Assembly: GCA_937952285.1 (NCBI GenBank)
Contig: CALFZE010000103.1
Location: 1-9,480, forward strand
Source of the DNA: UBA2428 sp002343545
Lineage (GTDB): Bacteria > Bdellovibrionota > UBA2428
Direction of reading: 5' to 3'
Length of the DNA stretch: 9,480 nt
In this document: one piece after another, positions 1-5,117 of the stretch
Layout of the letters: each line of letters starts with the position of its first letter
Numbering within the stretch: position 1 is the stretch's first letter
Notes under the pieces: model-generated
The model's input: only the letters and a program-made list of their open reading frames with translations
Told to the model about the DNA's origin: nothing
Database searches by the model: none
Made by a program: the position numbers and the translations under genes

Positions 1-1
1 G

Positions 2-487
2 CCTTTCGAGAACGCGATTCTCAAGACGGCGCGCGAAGCGCTCGGCGCGGGGGTGCTCGCGAGCCGCCCGGTCGTTGACACGGAGATCGTGATCACGGGA
101 CTCGGTTTTCGCGAGAACGAATCGAACGAAGTCGCATTCCAGATCGCGACTTCCATGGCGGTGCAGGCCGCGCTTGAAAAGGCGCACTGCGCTTTGCTTG
201 AGCCGACGATGAACGTTCAGATTCTCGTGCCCGAAGAAAACGTCGGGGACGTCATGGGCGATCTGAACGCGAAGCGTGCCCAAATCAGCGGCATTGAGTC
301 GCGCGCCGGCGGAATGCAGGCCGTCAACGCACGGGTGCCCCTCGCGTCGATGTTCGGTTACACGACGTCCCTGCGCTCTCGGACCCAGGGCCGCGGAAAC
401 TTCACGATGGAGTTCAATCACTATGAACCGCTATCGGCCCAAGCTTCCAAGGACATTTTGGCCAAGCTGACGGGGCTAAGCTCTTAG
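2..487 (+). CDS. fusA: Elongation factor G, C-terminal part (5' end outside window)
   Basis: EF-G is the GTPase that drives tRNA-mRNA translocation on the ribosome. Only the last 161 residues are visible; the frame is open to the left edge at base 2, so any in-window start such as the GTG at 53 is internal. The visible part covers the end of domain IV and domain V. Recognisable EF-G blocks are GVLASRPVVD, LLEPTMNVQILVPEE, GDVMGDLNAKRAQI and, near the end, PLASMFGYTTSLRSRTQGRG followed by MEFNHYEP. The GTPase domain lies upstream. The position just before the S10 cluster matches a str-type operon (rpsL, rpsG, fusA), but no tuf follows. It ends in TAG and is followed directly by tandem hairpins. 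A paralogous EF-G cannot be excluded from the C-terminus alone. Confidence 0.96.
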   Translation, partial: PFENAILKTAREALGAGVLASRPVVDTEIVITGLGFRENESNEVAFQIATSMAVQAALEKAHCALLEPTMNVQILVPEENVGDVMGDLNAKRAQISGIESRAGGMQAVNARVPLASMFGYTTSLRSRTQGRGNFTMEFNHYEPLSAQASKDILAKLTGLSS

Positions 488-805
488 TCAGTGGCAGAGC
501 CGGATTTTCCTTAGGAAGTCCGGAAAGGGGCTCGCCCCTTTTACGAGGTCGATGTTGGCCCAGGTCTTAGCCAAATAGAGGGCTCCGACCGTAAGTCCAA
601 AACCTCCCGCGAGCGTCCAGCCAAGGATTAAGAGGCCCAGGAAGGCTTTCAGCCATGGGGAGTTTTGCCTCCGCTCAACGGAAGCGGGGCCGGCGTGTTC
701 GCCTCGCTGATCTCGGCCGACGAGTAGCGCAACGTAGATCTTTCTGCCTCTCCACCACGAAAAGGTGGTTCGCAGGTCGACCCATTCTTTCCGTAGTTTT
801 GCCAT
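488..805 (-). CDS. Small hypothetical membrane protein, convergent to fusA
   Basis: This 105-residue ORF is not recognised as a known family. A good Shine-Dalgarno (GGAG, 4 nt before the ATG) precedes the start. Residues about 1-35 are basic and aromatic (including WWRGRK). Residues about 36-50 are polar. Residues about 54-79 form one long hydrophobic, glycine-rich stretch (AFLGLLILGWTLAGGFGLTV core), consistent with a single membrane helix. The last ~25 residues are short and polar, ending in RLCH. The TGA stop abuts the fusA TAG with no gap, and the fusA terminator hairpins overlap its 3' end. All ten Arg codons are CGG, CGA, AGA or AGG, never the CGT/CGC that dominate the ribosomal genes, which fits either low expression or a chance ORF. 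No clear promoter was found upstream on the minus strand. Confidence 0.55.
   Translation of the reverse strand: MAKLRKEWVDLRTTFSWWRGRKIYVALLVGRDQRGEHAGPASVERRQNSPWLKAFLGLLILGWTLAGGFGLTVGALYLAKTWANIDLVKGASPFPDFLRKIRLCH
500..542 (+). terminator. Tandem hairpins downstream of fusA, probable terminator
   Basis: Two adjacent stem-loops start 13 nt after the fusA stop. The first (500-523) pairs CCGGA with TCCGG and, inside, TTCC with GGAA around a TTA loop, with one bulge and one G-U pair. The second (524-541) pairs AAAGGGG with CCCCTTT around a CTCG loop and continues into one more T. The T tract is short (four Ts counting the stem). The second hairpin is nearly symmetric and could act on both strands. 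It sits inside the 3' end of the convergent minus-strand ORF. Confidence 0.6.
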
Positions 806-974
806 AAGCTCCGATATTGACTTGTCTTTTTTCGAAAGACTAGAGAGGAACTTGTGGCGGTCGAAATCAAGTTTCGGGGCCTGGGCCGCGGAAAAACGGA
901 CGAATTTGGAGTCCGGTAGGCCTAAGCAAGTGAAAATTCGTTATGGAGCTTTCTTCGCCCATTGAAAATCCATA
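806..974. other. Intergenic stretch with no recognised gene
   Basis: This part of the 344-base gap between the minus-strand ORF and rpsJ holds no convincing gene. The only structure noted is a short hairpin at 824-840 (GTCTTT paired with AAAGAC around TTTCG). On the minus strand, bases 806-820 contain the ribosome binding site of the convergent ORF. The remainder, 975-1149, holds the dyad, promoter and rpsJ leader described separately. Confidence 0.6.
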
Positions 975-1001
975 TTGATTACAGCCGCTTGCGCTAATCA
1001 A
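975..1001. repeat. Inverted repeat upstream of the rpsJ promoter
   Basis: TTGATTA at 975-981 is repeated in inverse orientation as TAATCAA at 995-1001, a perfect 7-bp dyad with a 13-nt spacer. It ends about 20 bases upstream of the -35 box and is followed by an A/T-rich run. It could be an operator for a dimeric regulator or a weak transcript end; the sequence does not decide. Confidence 0.45.
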
Positions 1002-1020
1002 AATTTTTCCGCAAAAGCCG

Positions 1021-1055
1021 TTGCTTCGAAATTCGATTTGGATATAACCGCTCCA
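1021..1055 (+). promoter_or_regulatory. Predicted sigma-70-like promoter of the S10 operon
   Basis: The -35 box TTGCTT (1021-1026) and -10 box TATAAC (1043-1048) are separated by 16 nt. Upstream, 999-1016 is rich in A and T (an AAAATTTTT run), in the position of an UP element. The discriminator CGCTCC (1049-1054) is GC-rich, as in stringently controlled ribosomal promoters, and A1055 is a plausible transcription start. That would give a leader of about 95 nt before the rpsJ ATG. The assignment rests on motif match and position only. Confidence 0.6.
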
Positions 1056-1060
1056 CTCAC

Positions 1061-1116
1061 GAATCGGCTGGTCTTTGAAAAGGCGATTCCACTGCTAACG
1101 CACCAATAGGGGTGCG
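1061..1116 (+). promoter_or_regulatory. rpsJ 5' leader with two hairpins
   Basis: Two inverted repeats lie in the predicted leader. GAATCG (1061-1066) pairs with CGATTC (1084-1089) around 17 nt that contain a possible inner CTT/AAG pairing. CGCACC (1099-1104) pairs perfectly with GGTGCG (1111-1116) around AATAGG. In other bacteria the S10 leader is a site of autogenous control by L4; whether this shorter leader has that role is inference. No U-tract follows the second hairpin, so a classical attenuator is not evident. Confidence 0.4.
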
Positions 1117-1149
1117 CTGGCGGACTTTTGGGGGTGTTGAACCTGAGTT

Positions 1150-1458
1150 ATGAGAGTGCATAAAATACGCATTAAGCTCAAAGCATTCGATAGCCGGCTC
1201 CTGGACTCCGCTGTCTCTTCTATTCTTGAGACGGTGAAGCGTACCGGAGCGGAAGTTGCGGGTCCCATCCCCCTTCCGACGTCTATCAATCGTTTTACGG
1301 TCCTTCGGTCGCCTCACATCGACAAGAAGTCCCGTGAACAGTTCGAGATTCGGACGCACAAGCGCCTTCTCGATATCATTGATCCCAACCAACAAACCGT
1401 CGACTCGCTCATGAAGCTGGACCTTTCGGCCGGCGTCGACGTTGAGATCAAGCTGTAA
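1150..1458 (+). CDS. rpsJ: 30S ribosomal protein S10
   Basis: S10 sits in the head of the 30S subunit and in many bacteria also serves as NusE in antitermination complexes. The length of 102 residues is normal. Family motifs are GPIPLPT at 38-44, the SPHIDKKSREQFE block with RTHKRL at 54-73, and the C-terminal LMKLDLSAGVDVEI. The ATG at 1150 gives the standard N-terminus. Its ribosome binding site is weak: GAG lies only 2 nt from the start, and a GGGGG run is about 15 nt away. It is the first gene of the operon after the predicted promoter and leader. The next gene is rplD rather than the usual rplC. Confidence 0.98.
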   Translation: MRVHKIRIKLKAFDSRLLDSAVSSILETVKRTGAEVAGPIPLPTSINRFTVLRSPHIDKKSREQFEIRTHKRLLDIIDPNQQTVDSLMKLDLSAGVDVEIKL

Positions 1459-1472
1459 GGGAGACGAGAGTC

Positions 1473-2108
1473 ATGTCGACGCAAGTTTCCATTCCGGCCG
1501 TGACGCTCGAAGGTAAGGCTTCCGGGGATGTTCAAGCTCCCGCGGAAATCTTTGCCGTGGAGCCCAACGAAGCCGTTGTTCACTTCGTTTGCGAAGGTCA
1601 GCGTTTCCGCTTCTACAAGAAGACGGTAGCCACCAAGACCCGCTCTATGGTCAACAGCACCACGAAGAAGGCCCGTAAGCAAAAAGGCACCGGCGGCGCT
1701 CGCCAAGGTGACCAAGCGGCTCCCCACTGGGTCGGCGGCGGTATCGCTTTCGGTCCCCAGCCGGTTAAGCGGCACTTCAAGATCAACAAAAAAGTTCGTC
1801 AGCTTGCTTTGGCATCCGTTCTTTCGGATCGTCAGTCGAGCGGTCAGATCCGCGTCCTCAAGGGCGCGCTTGATGCCCCGAAGACGAAGAAGGTTTTCGA
1901 TCTCTTGACCAAGCTTTCTTTCAAAGAAGGTCGGGTTGGAATCGTCCTCTCGTCTGAAGAGCTCAACCTGAACAAGAGTGCCCGCAACATGAAGAATGTT
2001 GACGTGCTCACCGAAGAACGTTGGACTCCCCTTGATTTCGTCAAGACGGACAGCCTCATTCTTACGGAAGCTGCGTTCAAAGGCCTCGTGGATCGCTTTC
2101 AAGCTTGA
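1473..2108 (+). CDS. rplD: 50S ribosomal protein L4
   Basis: L4 is a primary 23S rRNA binder whose extended loop lines the peptide exit tunnel; in some bacteria it represses the S10 operon. At 211 residues it is slightly longer than the usual ~200-207. Identifying blocks are IFAVEPNEAVVH at 26-37, the loop with QKGTGGARQG at 70-79, WVGGGIAFGPQP near 86-97, and the C-terminal RNMKNVDVL. The loop departs from the common PWRQKGTGRAR pattern: AR replaces PW and glycine replaces the arginine after GTG. A ribosome binding site AAGGGAG overlaps the rpsJ stop, 9 nt before the ATG. The gap to rpsJ is only 14 nt, so no rplC remnant lies between them. Confidence 0.97.
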   Translation: MSTQVSIPAVTLEGKASGDVQAPAEIFAVEPNEAVVHFVCEGQRFRFYKKTVATKTRSMVNSTTKKARKQKGTGGARQGDQAAPHWVGGGIAFGPQPVKRHFKINKKVRQLALASVLSDRQSSGQIRVLKGALDAPKTKKVFDLLTKLSFKEGRVGIVLSSEELNLNKSARNMKNVDVLTEERWTPLDFVKTDSLILTEAAFKGLVDRFQA

Positions 2109-2116
2109 GGTGAGAC

Positions 2117-2398
2117 GTGAGACTTCTTTCCGATAAAATTATCCAGCCCTTGGTCAGCGAAAAATCCGCTCGTCGTGAGTCGAAACTCAACGAGTTTACG
2201 GTTGTCGTTGCCCAAGACATGACGAAGCCTGAAATCACGAAAGCCGTTGAACAGCTGTTCGGCGTCAAGCCCCTCGATGTCCGCACGATCGTCTTCCGCA
2301 AGAAGGCTCGTCGCACGAAGGCCGGTGAAAAGGCTCCTAAACTCTACAAGAAGGCTCTCGTCCGCCTGCCGGAAGGCAAGCGGATCGAGTTGAAGTGA
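2117..2398 (+). CDS. rplW: 50S ribosomal protein L23
   Basis: L23 binds domain III of 23S rRNA beside the tunnel exit and is the docking site for trigger factor and SRP. The length of 93 residues is typical. The N-terminal IIQPLVSEKS matches the family's 'P..TEKS' block, followed by the EITKAVEQLFGVKPLDVRT helix-strand block. The C-terminal part is basic (RKKARRTKAGEKAP). The start is GTG at 2117, with GAGGTGA (2107-2113) only 3 nt upstream and overlapping the rplD stop. This short spacing recurs at rplF, rplR and rplO. The site and start codon lie in a 7-bp tandem repeat (2110-2123). Confidence 0.96.
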   Translation: MRLLSDKIIQPLVSEKSARRESKLNEFTVVVAQDMTKPEITKAVEQLFGVKPLDVRTIVFRKKARRTKAGEKAPKLYKKALVRLPEGKRIELK

Positions 2399-2405
2399 GG
2401 TTAGA

Positions 2406-3254
2406 ATGGCAGCGAAGATTTTCCGTCCGACTTCGGCCGGTGTTCGTCACCGTACCGTAGCGGACTTCTCGGACCTCGAGAAGGGCCAGGGACCGAAGGC
2501 TCTTATGACCTCGCTCAACAAGAGCGGCGGCCGTAACAACCACGGTCACATTACGACCCGTCACATCGGCGGCGGTCACAAGCGCAAGTATCGTATCGTC
2601 GAGTTCCGTCGCTCGCACATGGGCGTCATCGGCGTGGTGGAAGGTTTCTACTACGATCCGAACCGGAGCGCGCGGCTTGCTCTTTTGAAGTACGCCAACG
2701 GTGAAAAGTACTACATCCTCGCCCCTGTCGGCTTGAAGAAGAACGACAAAGTCGAGTGTGGCCCTGACGCCGATATTCGTCCGGGGAACGCGCTTCCCCT
2801 CGCGAACATCCCGGTCGGTACCACGATCCACGCGATCGAACTGAAGCCTGGTAAAGGCGCTCAGCTTGTTCGTTCGGCCGGTACCTCCGCGATGTTGCTC
2901 GGCAAAGAAGGCAAAGACGCCCAGATTCGTCTGGCGAGCGGCGAAGTCCGCCTTGTGAGCCTTCAATGCTACGCTACGGTCGGTCAGGTCGGTAACACCG
3001 AACACGAAACGATCCACTACGGCAAAGCCGGTAAGTCGCGTTGGCTCGGCGTTAAGCCGGCAAACCGCGGTATTACGATGAACCCGGTTGACCACCCCCA
3101 TGGCGGTGGTCACGGTCGCGGTAAAGGCATGCACCCGGTTACCCCGTGGGGCCAGCCGACCCGCGGTTATAAGACGCGTAACAACAAGCGTACGGACTCG
3201 CGCATCGTACGTGGTCGTCCTCGCGGCCCGATGACGGGCGGCAAGGCGGTCTAA
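2406..3254 (+). CDS. rplB: 50S ribosomal protein L2
   Basis: L2 is a core 50S protein needed for subunit association and for peptidyl-transferase assembly. At 282 residues it is slightly longer than the ~275 norm. The N-terminal RNA-binding domain contains SGGRNNHGHITTRHIGGGHK at 40-59. The C-terminal SH3-like domain has NPVDHPHGGG at 226-235, in which H230 corresponds to the functionally important His229 of E. coli L2, then HPVTPWG and PTRGYKTR. The usual GGGEGR is GGGHGR here. The ATG is preceded by GAGG at 5 nt, overlapping the rplW stop. It lies 7 nt after rplW and 9 nt before rpsS. Confidence 0.98.
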   Translation: MAAKIFRPTSAGVRHRTVADFSDLEKGQGPKALMTSLNKSGGRNNHGHITTRHIGGGHKRKYRIVEFRRSHMGVIGVVEGFYYDPNRSARLALLKYANGEKYYILAPVGLKKNDKVECGPDADIRPGNALPLANIPVGTTIHAIELKPGKGAQLVRSAGTSAMLLGKEGKDAQIRLASGEVRLVSLQCYATVGQVGNTEHETIHYGKAGKSRWLGVKPANRGITMNPVDHPHGGGHGRGKGMHPVTPWGQPTRGYKTRNNKRTDSRIVRGRPRGPMTGGKAV

Positions 3255-3263
3255 GGAGACGAG

Positions 3264-3545
3264 ATGGCACGTTCAATTATTAAAGGACCTTACATCCATC
3301 ACAGCGTCCTCAAGAAAGTTGAGGAGCAAAAGAACGCGAAGAAGAAGGGCGTGATCAAGACCTGGTCGCGTGCTTCGACGATCGTTCCCGATGCGGTTGG
3401 CCTCTCCTTTGCCGTTCATAACGGCAAGAAGTTCGTCCCGGTCTACGTGACGGAAAACATGGTCGGCCACAAACTCGGCGAATTCGCTCCGACGCGTCAC
3501 TTCGGTGGCCACACGTCGGGCGATAAGAAAGCCGCGGCGAAGTGA
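3264..3545 (+). CDS. rpsS: 30S ribosomal protein S19
   Basis: S19 forms a complex with S13 in the 30S head near the A-site tRNA. The length of 93 residues is normal. Clear family blocks are ARSIIKGPY at the N-terminus, KTWSRASTIVPD at 32-43 and MVGHKLGEFAPTR at 66-78, followed by a short lysine/alanine tail. A strong AAGGAG overlaps the rplB stop, 5 nt before the ATG. The TGA stop is followed after 2 nt by the likely rplV start. Confidence 0.98.
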   Translation: MARSIIKGPYIHHSVLKKVEEQKNAKKKGVIKTWSRASTIVPDAVGLSFAVHNGKKFVPVYVTENMVGHKLGEFAPTRHFGGHTSGDKKAAAK

Positions 3546-3547
3546 GA

Positions 3548-3961
3548 ATGGCGATGAAACAAGCGACGACTCAAACGGCTTCGCAAGCCTACCTTTCGAC
3601 GGCCATGTGCTCGACGTTCCGGGTTCGCCAAATGGCGGATCTGGTTCGCGGCAAGACCATCGAATGGGCCAACCAACAGCTCATCCTGAGCCCGAAGAAG
3701 CCGGCTAAGATCATCCTTAAGCTTCTTCGCTCGGCCATGGCCAACGCTTCGCAAAAGGGAACGGTTGATTTGGATCGTCTCTACGTGAGCGAGCTTCAGG
3801 TTAACGAAGGTCCTCGCATCAAGCGTTTCATGCCGCGCGCTCAAGGTCGTGCGGATGGTCGCTGGACGCGTACCTCGCACATCACGTTGAAGCTGGCCGA
3901 AAAGGCCGCTCCGGCGAAGAAGGCCACGAAGAAGAAGGCTGCCAAGGGAGAGCAACAGTAA
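3548..3961 (+). CDS. rplV: 50S ribosomal protein L22
   Basis: L22 binds 23S rRNA and its long hairpin forms part of the exit-tunnel constriction. The core shows VRQMADLVRGK at 26-36, the RSAMANA helix, and the hairpin with MPRAQGRADG and RTSHIT at 95-112. Residues 117-137 are a lysine/alanine-rich tail (AAPAKKATKKKAAKG) beyond the usual end of the ~110-residue family. Three in-frame starts exist: GTG 3542, ATG 3548 and ATG 3554. I chose 3548 because it follows the rpsS stop by 2 nt, but 3554 has better spacing (7 nt) from the weak GTGAG. The stop overlaps the rpsC start by one base (TAATG). Confidence 0.93.
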   Translation: MAMKQATTQTASQAYLSTAMCSTFRVRQMADLVRGKTIEWANQQLILSPKKPAKIILKLLRSAMANASQKGTVDLDRLYVSELQVNEGPRIKRFMPRAQGRADGRWTRTSHITLKLAEKAAPAKKATKKKAAKGEQQ

Positions 3962-4650
3962 TGGGCCAGAAGACACATCCGATTGGTTTTCGCGTTGGCG
4001 TTACCAAGCCCTGGATCTCGAAGTGGTTCGCGGAAAAGAACTTTGCCCAGATCCTGGCCGAAGATCTGAAGCTGCGTAACTTCGTCAAGCAAAAGCTTTT
4101 TGCTTCGGGCGTCTCGAAGATCGAGATCGAACGCACGGCTTCCAAGCTGCGTATCAACGTGTTCTCGGCTCGCCCCGGCATTGCCATCGGCAAGAAGGGC
4201 GCTGGTATCGAGGAAGTTCGTAACGAAGTCGCTCGTATGCTCAAGAAGAACTCCGACGACGTATTCTTGAACGTCACGGAAGTTCGCAAAGCTGAAGCCG
4301 ATGCGGTTTTGATCGCGGAAAGCATCGCCAACCAAATCGAGCGCCGGATCGCATTCCGTCGTGCGATGAAGAAGGCCATTCAGCAAGCCATGAAGTTCGG
4401 AGTTAAGGGAATCAAGGTCCGTTGCGGTGGCCGTCTTGCGGGTGCGGAAATCGCGCGCGTTGAGAAGTACTCCGAAGGCTCGACCCCCCTCCACACGCTT
4501 CGTGCCGACATCGACTACGGAACCGCGGAAGCTCGTACGACTTACGGGGTCATCGGAATCAAAGTCTGGATCTATCGCGGCGAAGTCGACATGAAGACTC
4601 GCCTTGGCCGAGGCCGTGCCCCGACGCAAGTCGCGGCCCCCACCGCCTAA
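3961..4650 (+). CDS. rpsC: 30S ribosomal protein S3
   Basis: S3 lines the mRNA entry channel of the 30S subunit with S4 and S5. At 229 residues its length is normal. The N-terminal MGQKTHPIGFRVGV is the standard start. A type II KH domain follows with the GXXG loop in IGKKGAGI at 76-83. The C-terminal domain carries GGRLAGAEIAR (156-166) and PLHTLRADIDYG (176-187), then a short Ala/Pro tail. The ATG overlaps the rplV stop by one base, suggesting translational coupling; AAGGGAG lies about 11 nt upstream within rplV. A GC-rich hairpin contains its stop codon. Confidence 0.98.
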   Translation: MGQKTHPIGFRVGVTKPWISKWFAEKNFAQILAEDLKLRNFVKQKLFASGVSKIEIERTASKLRINVFSARPGIAIGKKGAGIEEVRNEVARMLKKNSDDVFLNVTEVRKAEADAVLIAESIANQIERRIAFRRAMKKAIQQAMKFGVKGIKVRCGGRLAGAEIARVEKYSEGSTPLHTLRADIDYGTAEARTTYGVIGIKVWIYRGEVDMKTRLGRGRAPTQVAAPTA

Positions 4651-4657
4651 CGGCGGT
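4642..4657 (+). promoter_or_regulatory. GC-rich hairpin spanning the rpsC stop codon
   Basis: ACCGCC (4642-4647) and GGCGGT (4652-4657) form a perfect 6-bp stem with the loop TAAC, which contains the TAA stop of rpsC. It is followed by CTTTAT, too poor in T for a good intrinsic terminator. It occupies the longest intergenic gap in the operon (30 nt), so it may modulate readthrough, RNA processing or coupling to rplP. That role is inference. Confidence 0.4.
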
Positions 4658-4680
4658 CTTTATCGAGGAGATTTGCAGCA

Positions 4681-5100
4681 ATGATGGCTCCTAAGCGAGT
4701 AAAACACCGTAAGGTCCAAAAGGGCCGCATGCGTGGCTTGGCTAACCGTGGAAACAAGCTTTCCTTCGGTGAATTTGGCCTGCAAGCAACGGAATGTGGT
4801 TGGATTACGGCCCGCCAAATTGAAGCGAGCCGGATTGCCATGACCCGTTGTATCAAGCGCGGTGGCAAGGTCTGGATTCGGATCTTCCCGCAGAAGTCGA
4901 TCACGAAGAAGCCCGCCGAAACGCGGATGGGTAGCGGTAAAGGTAACCCGGAGTACTGGGTCGCCGTTATCAAGCCGGGCACCATGATTTTTGAAATGGA
5001 CGGCGTGACCAAGGAACTGGCTAAAGAAGCTATGACCCTGGCTCTCCATAAGCTTCCGGTTAAGACGCGCATCGTTTCGCGCGCCCAAATGCTCGTTTAG
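4681..5100 (+). CDS. rplP: 50S ribosomal protein L16
   Basis: L16 binds near the A-site tRNA elbow and is added late in 50S assembly. At 139 residues its length is normal. The N-terminus MMAPKRVKHRKVQKGR aligns with the family's MLxPKRxKxRKxxKGR, which fixes the first of the two adjacent ATGs as the start. Further blocks are FGEFGL, WITARQIEA (41-49) and RMGSGKGNPEYWVA at 82-95. R82 matches the position of Arg81 of E. coli L16, a known hydroxylation site; modification here is unknown. GAGGAG lies 10 nt before the ATG. The intergenic gap to rpsC is 30 nt and holds part of a hairpin. Confidence 0.98.
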   Translation: MMAPKRVKHRKVQKGRMRGLANRGNKLSFGEFGLQATECGWITARQIEASRIAMTRCIKRGGKVWIRIFPQKSITKKPAETRMGSGKGNPEYWVAVIKPGTMIFEMDGVTKELAKEAMTLALHKLPVKTRIVSRAQMLV

Positions 5101-5117
5101 TTGAGGATAAGAGAGTC

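Noticed and set aside
824..840. GTCTTT/AAAGAC hairpin in the intergenic region
   Set aside because: It is short and A/T-rich with no adjacent T-tract, promoter or conserved context, so it is not claimed as a functional site.
649..870. 73-codon minus-strand ORF overlapping the small membrane ORF
   Set aside because: It occupies another frame of the same region, without a comparable binding site or coherent protein features.
765..965. 66-codon plus-strand ORF in the fusA-rpsJ gap
   Set aside because: It starts at GTG, overlaps the better supported minus-strand ORF, has no clear ribosome binding site and its sequence resembles no family.
1314..2102. 262-codon minus-strand ORF antisense to rpsJ and rplD
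   Set aside because: It is a shadow of two well-identified genes with no recognisable product.
1473..2108. Reading the gene after rpsJ as rplC (L3) from its usual position
   Set aside because: The sequence contains the L4 loop QKGTGGARQG and the L4 C-terminal RNMKNVDVL block, and no L3 motifs.
2337..3134. 265-codon minus-strand ORF antisense to rplB
   Set aside because: It is a shadow of L2, with a composition typical of reverse-frame translation.
3841..4629. 262-codon minus-strand ORF antisense to rpsC
   Set aside because: It is a shadow of S3 and the end of L22, with no supporting ribosome binding site or family similarity.
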